Both the position numbers and the translations under genes were made by a program. 64,000 bases of DNA from Adiantum capillus-veneris (lineage: Eukaryota > Streptophyta > Polypodiopsida > Polypodiales > Pteridaceae), in contig CM043961.1 in the NCBI GenBank assembly GCA_014529385.2, positions 11,266,478 to 11,330,477 on the forward strand, written 5' to 3'. Below are positions 15,040 through 26,245 of the stretch, in pieces. Below the pieces are notes generated by a model. It was given only the letters and a program-made list of their open reading frames with translations. It made no database searches and was not told the origin of the DNA. The stretch's first letter is position 1; the number at the start of each line of letters is the position of its first letter.

Positions 15040-15420
15040 CATGATGCCCTTATTCTCTTTGACCCTGGCTCTACTCACAACTTCATATCAACGGAGTTGG
15101 CCACTAAGTTGGGCATTCAAACTTTCGTGATGGGAGATACTGTAACTGTCGATGGAGCTTTCAAGGGATAGCTAGCCTCTATTACTCCCTTAATTGGGAA
15201 GTTTAGGCTTCATGTCCAAAGCTATGTCGACAAATAAGTCTTTTTTTTAATCTCTCCTCTCCAACATGAGGATGTTATCCTAGGGGCACCATGGTTCAAC
15301 CACATAGCTGCCAACATGAAGTTCCCTGAAAGGAGAATCTATTTCACCTATAGGGAAAAGAGCATGTCCATAGATGCTAATGATTCGGGGACACCATATC
15401 CCTGGTAAATACGCTTGCTT
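15040..15420 (+). pseudogene. A1 aspartic protease region (fossil)
   Basis: The plus frame reads ALILFDPGSTHNFISTELAT, the position and surroundings of the retropepsin active site in chromoviruses (family form VDSGSTHNFI). It is followed by the usual G-rich and hydrophobic blocks, and then APWFNHIAANMKF-type residues near 15290. The enzyme cuts the polyprotein. Confidence 0.75.
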
Positions 15421-15689
15421 TTGATAAGTCAATGAAAAGCTCTACTTTTGCGTAATGATTTTTGTTAGAGAATCTGTAAATGATTCTAATGTTTTCACAA
15501 GTAGCAATAAAGGAATCAAGAGGAATTAGAGTTGTTTAATTTCCTAAATGGATTCCAAGATGTTTTCATTGATGACATGCCTAGTGAGCTACCTCCTAAA
15601 CGAGGGGATGATGACCATGCTTTTGAGCTTCTACTAGGAAGCTCACTACCTAATAAACCTCCTTATTGAGTTTCACAAACTCAACAAGA

Positions 15690-16790
15690 GGAGATCATGA
15701 GGCAAGTGCGTGAATTGGTGGAAAAAGGGATGGCGAGGCCTAGATCCTCTCCATTCTGTTCACCAGTACTTTTAGTGCAAAAGAAAGATAGCACATGTCA
15801 CATGTGTGTCGACTATAGAGCACTAAATAGGATCACTATTAAAAAAAAAGATTTTCCGTGCCGTGGATAGAAGATCTATTTGATAAGTTATAATTTTTGG
15901 CCTGGCAAATGCTCCTGCCGCATTCAAACTCAGGATGGACAAAAATCTTTAGGCCACTCAAATTCTCTTGAGCAGTACAAGTGACACCTCCAGGTAATCT
16001 TTCAAGTTATGAGAGAGAATAAGCTTTTCATTAATCAAAAGAAAAGTGAATTTTTTCTACAAGAGATTCAATATTTAGGTCACATTATCTCTCAAGATGG
16101 TATATGTATGAATTCATCAAAGTTGGAGGTAATAAAAGCATGGCCTACTCCAAGGAATCTACATGAGCTAAGAAGCTTTATTGGTATGTGTGCATACTAT
16201 AGACGCTTCATAGCAAAATTTTCTCAAATAGCAACACCATTGCATGACTTAACAAGGAAGAACGTTAAGTACTCATGGACTGCTAAAGAACAAAATGCTT
16301 TTAGCAAGCTCAAAGAGAAGCTTACCTCCCAACCAGTCCTTCCGGATCTCTCAAAACCATTTGAGGTCCAATGTGATGCTTGTGGTGATTGGAGCAGTTT
16401 TGCTTCAAGAAGGGTATGACATAGCATATGAGAGCCGAAGGTTCAATGTTGATGAACAGGTCTTGGGAATATATGAAAATGAGCTTTTAGCTATTCTACA
16501 TGCCCTACATACATGGAAGCACTATCTCTTGAGGGCTTCATTCATCCTACGAGTGGATCACAAAGTCTCAAGAACTTCATGACGCAAACCAAGCTCTCTG
16601 ACAAACAAATGAGGTGGGAAAATTTTCTTTCGCAATTTAAATTTCATATTGCTCACGTTGTTGGCAAGCACAATCAAGTGGTTGATACACTTTCACAACG
16701 GCCAAGGGTAAATGTGGCGTCTATAGTAACTCACAATGATCTATCTTTTATGATAAATGAGTATGCTACTGACCAAGATTTTAAGTAGGT
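15690..16790 (+). pseudogene. A1 reverse transcriptase and RNase H region (fossil)
   Basis: Near 15800 the sequence encodes [13 protein letters not shown], an RT landmark. From 16009 it encodes KKSEFFLQEIQYLGHIISQ and GMCAYYRRFIAKFS, the RT thumb and connection. The RNase H part follows near 16370-16700, with YESRRFNVDEQVLGIYENE and the HIAHVVGKHNQVVDTLS block that ends the domain. Parts of the RT palm appear lost. It copies element RNA into DNA in the particle. Confidence 0.85.
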
Positions 16791-16839
16791 AATTACAGAC
16801 TTTGCATGAGGGAAGAAAAAAAGAACCATTCACCTTGAT

Positions 16840-17597
16840 GGATGGTTATCTTCCAAATGACAATAGGCTATGTGTTACTCACCAATACAATAAGAAAGTC
16901 ATGTATGAATCCCATGCTTCTCCTTATGCGGGGCAAAGAGGGATTCCATAATCTAATCTTTGAGGAGTAGAAATGTATTTCAATTGTCTACCATGAAAAG
17001 TAAACATACAAGAGTATGTTTCAAAATGCGTTGTATACCAAAAATTGAAATTTGATAGAGGGAAGCAAGTTGGATTGCTTCAGTTTGACAGGCTTAGCAA
17101 GAAAACACAATCTATGCCTGTCAAAAAGACTATTAAGGCACATCAAACAGAAACCCTCTTTAGATCTCAAATTTTCAAGTGTCATGGCTTGCCAACATCC
17201 ATAGTGTTAGACAAAGATCCTAGAATGACGAGTAATTTTTAGAAGGGTCTCTTTGAGAATCTACCAAGTAGATTAAATTTCTCCTTTGGCCTATTATCCA
17301 CAAACGGATGACCAAAGTGTAATAACTAATCTAATGATTCTTGAATCTACTAAAAGCCTATGTCATGGAAGTAGATCAACGTTCTCAATGAGAGAAGTAC
17401 CTACCTCGTTAGAGTATGTGAACAATGACATAGAGTATGTGCACAATGACATTGTACATACTTCTATGGGGAAAGCACCTTTCGGGGTTAAAGAGGGAAG
17501 ATCTTACTTGCTGATGAATATAGCTGAGAATCACAAGAATCTTTTCCAGAGATTAAAGAGGTTATATTCATCTGAAAGCAAAGGCAAAGAGGAATGA
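16840..17597 (+). pseudogene. A1 integrase region, incomplete (fossil)
   Basis: Residues such as KCHGLPTSIVLDKDPRMTSN near 17180-17240 mark the second catalytic segment of a Ty3/gypsy integrase. The preceding zinc-binding part is degraded, and the C-terminal part is lost at the junction with B1. Confidence 0.75.
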
Positions 17598-18150
17598 TGA
17601 ACCATCTCACTATTCTTCCTGTGCTTCATGGCTTGTTGACCAAGTACAATAAAGCTTGGTGGTCCACAAAGAACACAAATTTGTTTGCTAATAGGTAATG
17701 TCTATACTTTTTTATGGCATAGATCATTCCTAATCCTTCCCTTTCAATGGTGGTCTACCATGTTCAATTGTCGGCTAGCATAAGAAATAGGAAAATCAAT
17801 TTTTCCGTCTCCTGGTTGAGCTAGTATACACCCTATGGCAAAATTGGAAGCATCTACATGTATGTGGAATATCTTATTCCAATCTGGTGCTTTCAATATT
17901 GGAGCTGAGGTGAGAGCTTGCTTAAGCTTCATGAAGGATTCAAGCTATACATGGGTTTTGCAATTATAACGTACATGTAAATAAACCGTCTGTAATATCC
18001 ACAATGTCCCATGAAGGCTTGAACCCCCTTGATTGTTGTTGGTCTAGGCAAATCAGCAATAACATAAATTTTATCCATATCAGTAGCTATGCCATTTTTA
18101 GACATTATATGTCCAAGAATTTTTCCTTGTCTACCGTGTTTTTTTCCGCT
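17598..18150 (-). pseudogene. B1 RT/RNase H fragment (fossil)
   Basis: The minus strand encodes KGVQAFMGHCGYYRRFIYMY (RT connection) and FHIHVDASNFAIGCILAQPG (start of RNase H), matching the corresponding part of B2 at about 57600-58020. It is close enough to B2 to be recognised at DNA level. Confidence 0.85.
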
Positions 18151-18314
18151 CAACTCGTGTCATGGTTGGCTCCTTGTCCTGTTTTTTTTGGATCTGTTTG
18201 AGTATCCTTCCTTGTTTTTCTCAATGTTTTCGACATTTTTGGTTTTTCATTTGAAGGATATCTGCCAGTGATTTTGTCCTTGACACAATCTTGTGCATCT
18301 ATCTGCATCAGGAA

Positions 18315-19300
18315 CTATGTTCTACTAGAGACTGATGGCATAGGTCTAGCTTTCACGTTTCTAGTGTCTCTTTTTCGTCTATACCATTTCTGTCTTCTCG
18401 ATTTTTGGTTTGGAAAGTCAAAAAACTTTTCCTCCCCTCCTTTTATGAGTAGCTTAGCTCTCACATGTTCTTTTTCTGACCCCGAATCTTTTGAGGCAGC
18501 TGAGTGTTCTTCTAACTCATCCATGCATCATAGTAAAAGTTTGAAAAGACTTGTTGAGTTTTCATCAAGTCCTTGGGTTCCTCAATTTCATCTTCAATGT
18601 AGAGGGTTGAAATCATTTGAATGAGAGTTATGTCGTAGCCATCCTCATTGTAAAATTGAGTAGGCATAGACGTACTCACACATACATCCATTGTCGCTAA
18701 AATTTGAGTCCACTCAAATGGCTCAAACAAATGATCTGGAAAGGGTTCATGTACATAGGCTTTGTCTGTGCAATCCCTTTCTAAGGTACACTTCTCTTTT
18801 TAAGCTCCCGTTTTCTGAAGCTATGCACATCCAAATAGGAGTGTCTTTGTTTAACCAAGAGGGAAGCTTAGTTTCGACCGAAGAGATTGAATCGAACTTT
18901 TGTATCGGCGTTTTCATGACATCTCTATAAGTGTGATCTTTTACATTAATCCTTGTTATGGATCCCACTTGCTTAAAGTACAGATAGTTATTTCTCCAAT
19001 CTTGGATAAGCTCTACCTGTTGCATGAAAGGTCTTCCCAATATGATTTCGTAATTGAGTTTCTTTCCAAAGTCTACTATGGCAAAAGTGTGTTGATATTC
19101 ATCCCACAGGAATTAACTATCACCTTTTCAAGCAGTCCCAAGGGTCTTTCAATGTGTCCATCAGCCAATTGAAATTTCATTTGAGTTTGTCTAATGGCGG
19201 GTTGTCCTTAGGATTCCCATACTGCTTTTGTGGCTATGTCTAAGCCTGCCCCGCTATCCAGTATTGCCATGGTTTTTGTGTCATTATATTTCACTGGAAG
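18315..19300 (-). pseudogene. B1 protease and protease-RT linker fragment (fossil)
   Basis: The minus strand carries TMAILDSGAGLDIATKAVW near 19210-19270, the retropepsin active-site block, then LGLLEKVIV and an LGRPFMQQVELIQDW block. After that comes a linker of family B reading LPSWLNKDTPIWMC. The same order is seen in B2 at 59112-60240. Confidence 0.75.
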
Positions 19301-19856
19301 GGTGGTGTTTCCTTATTCCCCTTCATAATATTCTCCAACTTTTCTCAGTGTCCTTGAGCTTACCCACTGGTTTATACAACTTTTAAGTTTACTCTCCAGT
19401 CGGATTGAGTGGTTTGGAGTCTTTTCGTGCTATTTCTAGCCTTAGACCTGAAATTCTGCAACTTCAAATAACAAATCACAATGATTCTTTCGGAGAGAGA
19501 AATGTTCTAAAATCCACCTTGGATCCTACTTACCCTACTCCTAGATTCTCATGCAATGGGGTTGTGGAAAGTGTTCACAAACACTCGTTTTCTTGTTTTT
19601 TATGGATTTTTGAGCTTTGATCTTAAGACTTGTCTCCTCTATCAATCATTCTCAAAATCCAAATCTAGCTCTACAATCCTACAATCCTAAAGGCACTCGG
19701 CAAGTACTTACCTCCAAGCTACCTCTACACAGTAAAAGACGATATTCTTAGGCTATGCGGTTTCTAGAAGAAAGTTTTTGACTCTAGAAGATCTTAGAAG
19801 AAGTTAAAGGATAACTTCACAAGACGTTCGTGTTTTTCCCTAGTTTAGGTCTCTTC
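19301..19856 (-). other. B1 leader and deleted gag area (fossil)
   Basis: Between the protease part and the primer site lies about 550 bp with no recognisable gag. It is probably leader sequence plus remnants. Confidence 0.5.
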
Positions 19857-19876
19857 GATCCCCGACAACGGTGCCA
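19857..19876 (-). other. Primer-binding site of B1 (tRNA-Asp type)
   Basis: The minus strand reads TGGCACCGTTGTCGGGGATC, two bases after the LTR end. It is close to the 3' complement of plant tRNA-Asp, the primer used by Athila/Tat-type Ty3/gypsy elements. Confidence 0.8.
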
Positions 19877-19878
19877 AA

Positions 19879-20790
19879 TGGGAGACGGTTGTCTAACCTC
19901 ACTATCCTATCTTATTGTAAATTTAGTGCAGATTTAGCGAGAACCACGATTAAATTGTCAATCCATGGGACGAAGCTAACTCAACTAGTGCATAGAGGCT
20001 ACAAGAGGTTGTCAATCTCTCGGAAAACAACAAACAATTCGTATCTAACTCAAGCTACACTCAAGTGACTGAAATCACCAAAAGCCAATTGCTCATCGAC
20101 AAACAAATCACATCCGTTACAACATCAAATGACATCCAAACGTAGCGAAACTTCTAGGACAAGTTTATAAGACCTAAGTACACATGCTTATGGTCTCAAA
20201 CCCCACTTTAGGTCAAGTGCCAAAATCGCGATTATTAACAGTAGTGGATTTTTGACCTAGTTGTTTTCGACCCAGAATGCACCTAAATGCTTAGCAATGA
20301 TGCCCCAAAACCCCGCCTATGCTTAGTTTTTTATTTTGAAGTGTAAATTCCTAATTGTGATGAAATTAGGCCGTGGATCGGCGACGCCAAAAGCTACGAA
20401 ATACTGTGATGTGTTTAACTGCAATTGCAATGCAACAAACGCGACTGCAATGTAACAACCGGGGAGGGAGTAGAGAGAGCGTGAAGGAGAGAAGTGAGCA
20501 TCATTAGCTCATGTTGTGTATTTCATTATCCAAAAGTTATAAATAACTTACAAAAAATGGATGTTATACCTTAGCCAAGGTTTTTGGTGGTCAAAACTAA
20601 TAATTTGGGAGCTCTAACTAAAGATAGGTAATGACAGGTTGATACAATCTGGAAGCTTGTAGCCCCGGCTCATCAATTACAAGGTTTATCCAAAAAATAA
20701 GAGTTACAGTATTCTAGATTATCAAAAATAATAAGTGTTTGTACAATAAGAGCTCCGAAAAATGGTATCCGTGTTAGCTTGCTGCTAACA
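19879..20790 (-). repeat. LTR of B1
   Basis: 912 bp; on the minus strand it starts TGTTAGCAGCAAGCTAACAC and ends CCGTCTCCCA. It matches 48484-49402 along its whole length. Confidence 0.9.
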
Positions 20791-21355
20791 TAGCTTAAAA
20801 TACCTTAGGGTTAGCTTCATCAAAGACCTCCAAAAGTTAGTGTTAAAAAGTCATTTGACCTTAGGCAGGCGAGGGCTGACCTTGAGGTGGGAATCCTACC
20901 CAAGCATGAGGTGCTTGGCGGCTTGCTAACTAAAGTGATTTAAGTGTTTGTGGGAACCTTGCTCAAGCTTGAGGTGATTCTCATGCTTAAATGACTAAGG
21001 TTCTTGAAGTATTCAATTCAGAGATAAACTCTTAAGAGGCATAAACGGTTTCCATGCTTAATTGACTAAGGTTCTTGAAGTTTTCAATTCAAAGATAAAC
21101 TTTGAAGAGGCATAAACGGTTCTCATGCTTAAAAGACTAGGTGCTTGAAGTGTTCAATTCAAACAAAATGACTTAAGAAGCATAACAGACACATGTTAAG
21201 ATTTTCCACATTCTGGCTCTCATGATGTACTTGAATCCTATTGGATAGGCTTTAAAGGGGTTTAATGAAAATTTAGATGCATTAAAATAAATAATTAATT
21301 TCTTTCTCTCAAAGAGGAAAAAGAGGACACATATCCAAATGAAATAATTAAATAA

Positions 21356-21412
<57 letters not shown>

Positions 21413-22099
21413 AAGTATGAGAGGGGGGTATACTCTCCCCCACACATACACGCACACATTCTCTCATTATGTGGAGTTCAAAGTGCAAGAGCTCCATCTC
21501 CTTTTCCAAGCTTGTTGAGAAGTTGAGAGCCTACACCAACAATCTTGGCTATAGAATGCAAATCCAACCAAGAGCCACGCTTCAATGCTTAAGCTTGCCA
21601 TCTTCTTCATCTTCATTACTATGCTATTATGCTATGCTAAGCAAGAAGAGTGATGATAAGTGAGGAACTATTTCTTTCTCCTATGGATGATTCCTCCTCT
21701 TCCCTACCCTCGTTTCCTGCTAGCTCTCTCCACCTTCAAAGTTTATGTTATGCTCGTGATGCACAAAGATTTTCATCTTCATAGCATCACCAAGGTCACA
21801 AGGAACACAAAGATTGTATTGTACCAAGTCTCTCTTGATGGGAGAATCTATAATACAACCACCTTTTTGGAGGGGAATTGGCTCCAAGTAAATCCGATCC
21901 TCAACTATTGTCATGCTCTCTAATACTCTCTCTCTTGCAAAAGTATTGTTCATGCCAAGTTAATTAATTACTATGTTCATGTTGCTACCATCAAATAAGT
22001 TCACCCTCTATGTTATCAAAGTAATCTCACAAAAATGCTCAAGTGCTCTAATTCTCTTAAATCCGCTATTCTCAAAGTTCATAGGCCATTTCCATTACA
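20791..22099 (+). repeat. Partial A-type LTR
   Basis: It corresponds to the A LTR from about base 300 to its end (ATTACA at 22099). It has three of the 71-bp repeats (about 20981-21180) and a long (GA)n at 21359-21410. It may be the 3' LTR of A1 with its first part replaced by B1. No primer-binding site follows, which fits a 3' LTR. Confidence 0.8.
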
Positions 22100-22101
22100 T
22101 T

Positions 22102-23340
22102 AATAGAATTCAAGCACATCATGAGGGCCCAAATGGAGGATTTTTTATTTTTTATTTTGCAAAACTCACAAATGTGAGTGGATAGTGTTAAGAACATCAG
22201 AAATTTACACCAACCTCGAGCTCAGACCGAGCCTTGAGGGTCAAAGGATTACAAGTTTTTTGCTTGACAGAGAAACCACAACTACTCCTAGGCTTTACTT
22301 ATTGCAAGATGTCATCATGACATGTATTGTTCTAGACCAGTCCTCTGAGGCTTGTTTGCCTCCGATCATGTGGATTGTCACTCTGCTCTCTTGTATGATT
22401 TCACAAAAGCTTGCCACAGCCAGATCCCCCTCGAACACGTGGCGGTTCCTTGCTTGCCAAATATGGTGAAAGAAGTAGTACCTGATTATTTGAGTGCTGA
22501 CAAGAAGAGTACGACTTCCCAACATGTTACTCCCAAAGAACAGATCAGTCTTGAAGAACTTAATTTGCCATGTCCTTTGCATCCACTTGCATATTTTTCC
22601 AGCCATGCCACTAAATGGGGGAGATCTTAACATGTGTCCCTTATGCTTCTTAAGTCATTTTGTTTGAATTGAACACTTCAAACACTTAGTCTTTTAAGCA
22701 TTGAAACAGTTTATGCCTCTTGAGAGTTTATCTTTGAATTGAACACTTTAAGAACCTTAGTCATTTAAGCATGGAAACCGTTTATGCCTCTTGAGTGTGT
22801 AGTTTTGAATTGAACACTTCAAGAACCTTAGTCATTTAAGCATGAGAATCACCTCAAGCTTGGGCAAGGTTCCCACAAACACTTTAAGCACTTTAGCTAG
22901 CAAGCCAACAAGCATCTCATGCTTGGGTAGGATTCCCACCTCAAGGTCAGCCCTGGCTTGCCTAAGGTCAAATGAATTTTTAACACTAACTTTTGGAGTC
23001 TTTAATGAAGCTAACCATAAGGTCTTTTAAGCTCCATTTGCATGTTGCTCTTTGATAGACTACCTCCTTTTGGACCCCTATTGCAATGTAACCATCTCTC
23101 CTCTTGATACTTTGCTGAGGTAAATCTAGAAGCATTTATTGCATATTACTCTTTGATAGACCGTCTCCTTTTGGACCCCTATTGAAATACAACCATTTCT
23201 TCTTTTGGTCCCCGGTTGAGATACGTCTAGAAGCACATATTTATAACGTAACTCTTGTTCCCTTTTTATCTTCCCATATTAAATGATTAGTTTAATATGA
23301 GAAAATCGTTTGGTAAAGTTAGATATTATATTTTATGACA
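22102..23340 (-). repeat. Inverted partial A-type LTR with LINE insertion
   Basis: The minus strand starts TGTCATAAAATATAATATC at 23340, the intact LTR 5' end, and runs to about LTR base 680 at 22102. It is split by a LINE at 22142-22612. It lies head-on to the plus-strand LTR that ends at 22099. Three 71-bp repeats are present, as in A1 and the 20791 copy. Confidence 0.85.
22142..22612 (-). mobile_element. 5'-truncated LINE, tail copy 1
   Basis: The minus strand encodes RYYFFHHIWQARNRHVFEGD, typical of the extreme C-terminus of plant LINE ORF2 proteins, ending MMTSCNK and a stop. A 3' UTR of about 150 bp and an A-rich tail (AAAATAAAAAATAAAAAA) follow. The insertion splits the inverted LTR and is flanked by AAATGGAGGAT (22131-22141) and AAATGGGGGAGAT (22613-22625), a slightly diverged target-site duplication. 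Only the last ~105 codons remain, so it was inactive on arrival. It is younger than the LTR. Confidence 0.85.
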
Positions 23341-24880
23341 ATTTAAGTCTAACTCTAAGTGGCTAGCCCTAAACCATATGCTACTAACCCTACACCAGTT
23401 TAGAGTGGCCAACTTACACAGCCAACCCTGAGCGCCTCTACAAGGACAAAGTCTAGCAGTGAAACCAAAAGCGGCTAACCCTAAGCAGCTAGCCCTAAGC
23501 TGATTAAAATGGCACCAATGTCACCCTAACACAATTTAGAGCAGCAAATCTAAGCGGCTTTACATGGCCAACTACTAGCGTCCAAACTATAAGACACTAA
23601 CCCCAAGCGGCTAACTCTAAGCCGATTGAAACGGCCAAACCAACGTGGATCTAAGCTGGCCCAACCTTAAACAACTTTACATGGCCAATCATTAGTGGCT
23701 TTACATAGCCAACTCCTAGTAATTAAACCATAGGCTACTAACCCTAAGCAACTAACCCTAAATGGACTCAAATGGCCAAAAAAATGCGAACCTAAGCCGG
23801 TTTAGACCGACCAACCCCAAGCACCTTTACATAGACAACCCTAAGCACCTTTACAAGGCCAACTCCTAGTGGCCAAATCAAAAGTCGCTAACCCTGAGAA
23901 GCTAGCCCTAAGCGGCTAGCCCAAAGCGAATTGAAATGGCCAAACCAACACTATCTTAACCCGAATCTTTAGAGTAGTCAAACCTAAGTAGCTTTACACG
24001 ACCAACTCCTAGCGGCCAAACTATAAGCCACTAATCCCAAGTGATTTACTCTAAGACAATTGAAACGGCCAATAAACACGACTCTAATCTCGCCAACCTT
24101 AAGTGGCTTTACATGGCTAACCATAAGTGGCTTTACGCTGCCAACTCCTAGTAATCAAACCATAAGCTACTAACCATAACTGGCTAACTGAAATGGCCAA
24201 ACGAATGTGACCCTAAGGTGGTTTAGAATGGCCAACCCTAAGCGGATGTACACGGACAACCCTAAGCACCTTTATGCGACCAACTCCTAGAGACCAAACC
24301 AAAAGCCACTAACCCTAAGTGGCTAGCCCTAAGCAAATTGAAATGGCCAAACCAATTCCATTGTAACATGATTTAGAGCAGTCAAACCTAAGTGGATTTA
24401 CACAGCAACACTAAGAGGCCAAAGACAACCAAGGATTAGCGACCAAACCAGAAGCCGCTAACCCTAAGCGGCTAGCCCAAAACGAACAGATGGCAGCTAA
24501 ACCAATGTGGCCATGGCCTGATATAGAGCGGCCAACTTGAAGCAGCTGTACTCAGTCAACTCCTAGCAGCCAAACTATAAGTCATAATCCTAAGTGGCTA
24601 GCTCTAAGCGGATTGAAACAACGAAACCAACACTGCCCTAAACCGGTTTAGAGCGACCAACCCTAAGCGGATTTACATGGCCAACTCCTAGCGAGACTAA
24701 CCATAAGCCGCTAACCCTAAGTTTCTAGCTCTAAACAGACTGAAATAACCAAACCAATACATCCCTATGTCACTTTAGAGCGGCCAACACTGAGAGGTTT
24801 CACACGACCAACTCCTAGAAACCACACCATAAGCCACTAACCCTAAGCAGCAAGCTCTAAATGGACTAAGATGGAACTTT
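23341..24880. repeat. Satellite-like array with higher-order structure
   Basis: Blocks of roughly 120-165 bp recur about ten times in direct order. Each contains, in a similar sequence, TTTAGAGCGGCCAACCCTAA, then a GGCTTTACATGGCCAACTCC part, then CCAAACCATAAGC, CTAACCCTAAG, CTAGCCCTAAGCG and GATTGAAATGGCCAAACCAA. Within the block almost every 12-15 bp looks like a variant of GCGGCTAACCCTAA, so the long unit seems to have grown from a ~14-bp monomer. Copies are diverged and lengths vary. No coding frame runs through it. It begins exactly at the end of the inverted A LTR. Confidence 0.85.
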
Positions 24881-25257
24881 CCTTACTAGGACTAAGCCAG
24901 TGAGAGCACTCTCATCATAGGCCTTCCCAAAATCTTCAACAACATGGAGGTGTCTTTGCACTTCTCTCTCAAAGTCCTTCTATTCCCAACCCCCTCAAAT
25001 CGATCGTTGTACCCACTCTTTGTCAATGTGAGGAAGCCTATCAGCTCCTCTGTCTATGGCAAAACTAGTGCCAGTTACTATTGTTGATGTAGGTGCAGTT
25101 GAGCATGATGGCGGCTTGTAAATAAGCATCACTGCCTAGTACTATAAAGAAATGCAGGAGGTGGATGTTGAGAACTAATACGAAGTAAGTCCGCATGAGT
25201 ACTCATGAGATGTAGAACTATAGCGCATCAACATGCAACAAACATTTTTGTGCCTAC

Positions 25258-25260
<3 letters not shown>

Positions 25261-25302
<42 letters not shown>

Positions 25303-25322
25303 CTCTCTCTCTCTCTCTCTCA
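25261..25322. repeat. (CT)n(GT)n(CT)n compound microsatellite
   Basis: A CT run of about 14 units, seven GT units, then about 10 CT units. Confidence 0.95.
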
Positions 25323-26171
25323 CATGGGGATTGAGAAATAATATTGCATTGTTGAAAGGCCAGATGTTGTCGTCATTGCCCTTGAAAGAGGAGCTATTTG
25401 CTAGATATTGCAAGAGACGTTGTTTGGCCTAGCCTACACACCATCCTCACTATGACCACAAGTGAGTAAGTGAGTTGCTTTAATGAGTTCATGTTGAGGT
25501 TGGAGTTGCAGCAATTGTGAGCTTAGCAAGCAACCATCCTAATAAGACTCTACGATTACGAAATCTTGTCATGGGCTCAGCACCATGAAGATTAGTTTGA
25601 ACAAAATCTCACCAAAATTAGCGACGTCCACTTAGCCTTCCTTGTGCAGGGCACTTGAGAGATCTATCCCACCGTTTGCCATGTCTACGTTGCCTACCAA
25701 CCCAACTAGACCAACAAGCTCACTATCACCATCATGTGCAACGCCACTTACCACCCTCATGGAAGGCATGCACACCACCTTCTAGCACAACCAATGGCTA
25801 TCCTTCTCCATCCATGATCTCTTATCCAAAGCAATGCACGACAACAACAACTAGATTGGGGCATAGCTAGGCCTTTTGTCTAGCTAATGCATGAATTTTT
25901 GCATCAAACCTTGATGACCCAACCCACAATCGTCGTGATAGATCCTATTTTCTTGTTCCACCATGTTGGAAAGGGGCAAAGGGGAACACACCCAACACAC
26001 ACAAAAACGCCTCTCTTTAGCCCAGGGCTATCCACTAAAAACACTCTCAAAATGACACAACTCTGCCAACAAACCATCGTTTGCACACAACCCAACGCAC
26101 ACACTCGATGCAGCACGACAAAAACCCACTCACTCCGCACTGCTCAATTCACAGTTTTCAACACACATAGC

Positions 26172-26173
<2 letters not shown>

Positions 26174-26243
<70 letters not shown>
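26174..26243. repeat. (CT)35 microsatellite
   Basis: A perfect 70-bp CT array. A shorter (CT)n lies at 26712-26734. Confidence 0.97.

Positions 26244-26245
<2 letters not shown>

Larger units (their letters stand above)
11557..17597 (+). mobile_element. Ty3/gypsy chromovirus copy A1 (fossil)
   Basis: The order LTR, initiator-Met primer site, gag, protease, reverse transcriptase, RNase H, integrase is that of a Ty3/gypsy chromovirus. It is clearly broken, with many breaks spread over the coding region, and it is cut short on the right where a minus-strand piece of another family begins. A matching A-type LTR segment resumes at 20791. Divergence from copy A2 suggests it is old; I cannot date it. 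Confidence 0.9.
17598..20790 (-). mobile_element. Ty3/gypsy family B copy B1, reduced (fossil)
   Basis: Reading leftward from 20790: a 912-bp LTR, a primer-binding site, a short leader, a protease-linker part and an RT/RNase H part. Compared with copy B2 most of the interior is missing, so B1 is a strongly reduced and broken copy. On its left it abuts the A1 integrase and on its right a partial A-type LTR, so it lies within an A-type element or formed by recombination with one. Confidence 0.85.

Noticed and set aside
23341-24880. True telomere array or subtelomere
   Set aside because: CCCTAA is only part of a longer diverged monomer and no run of the exact telomere unit is present.
24881-25800. 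Possible decayed host genes (minus near 24900-25130, plus near 25550-25790)
   Set aside because: Short readable stretches exist but are interrupted, and I could not tie them to any family. Mentioned only in the description of the stretch.
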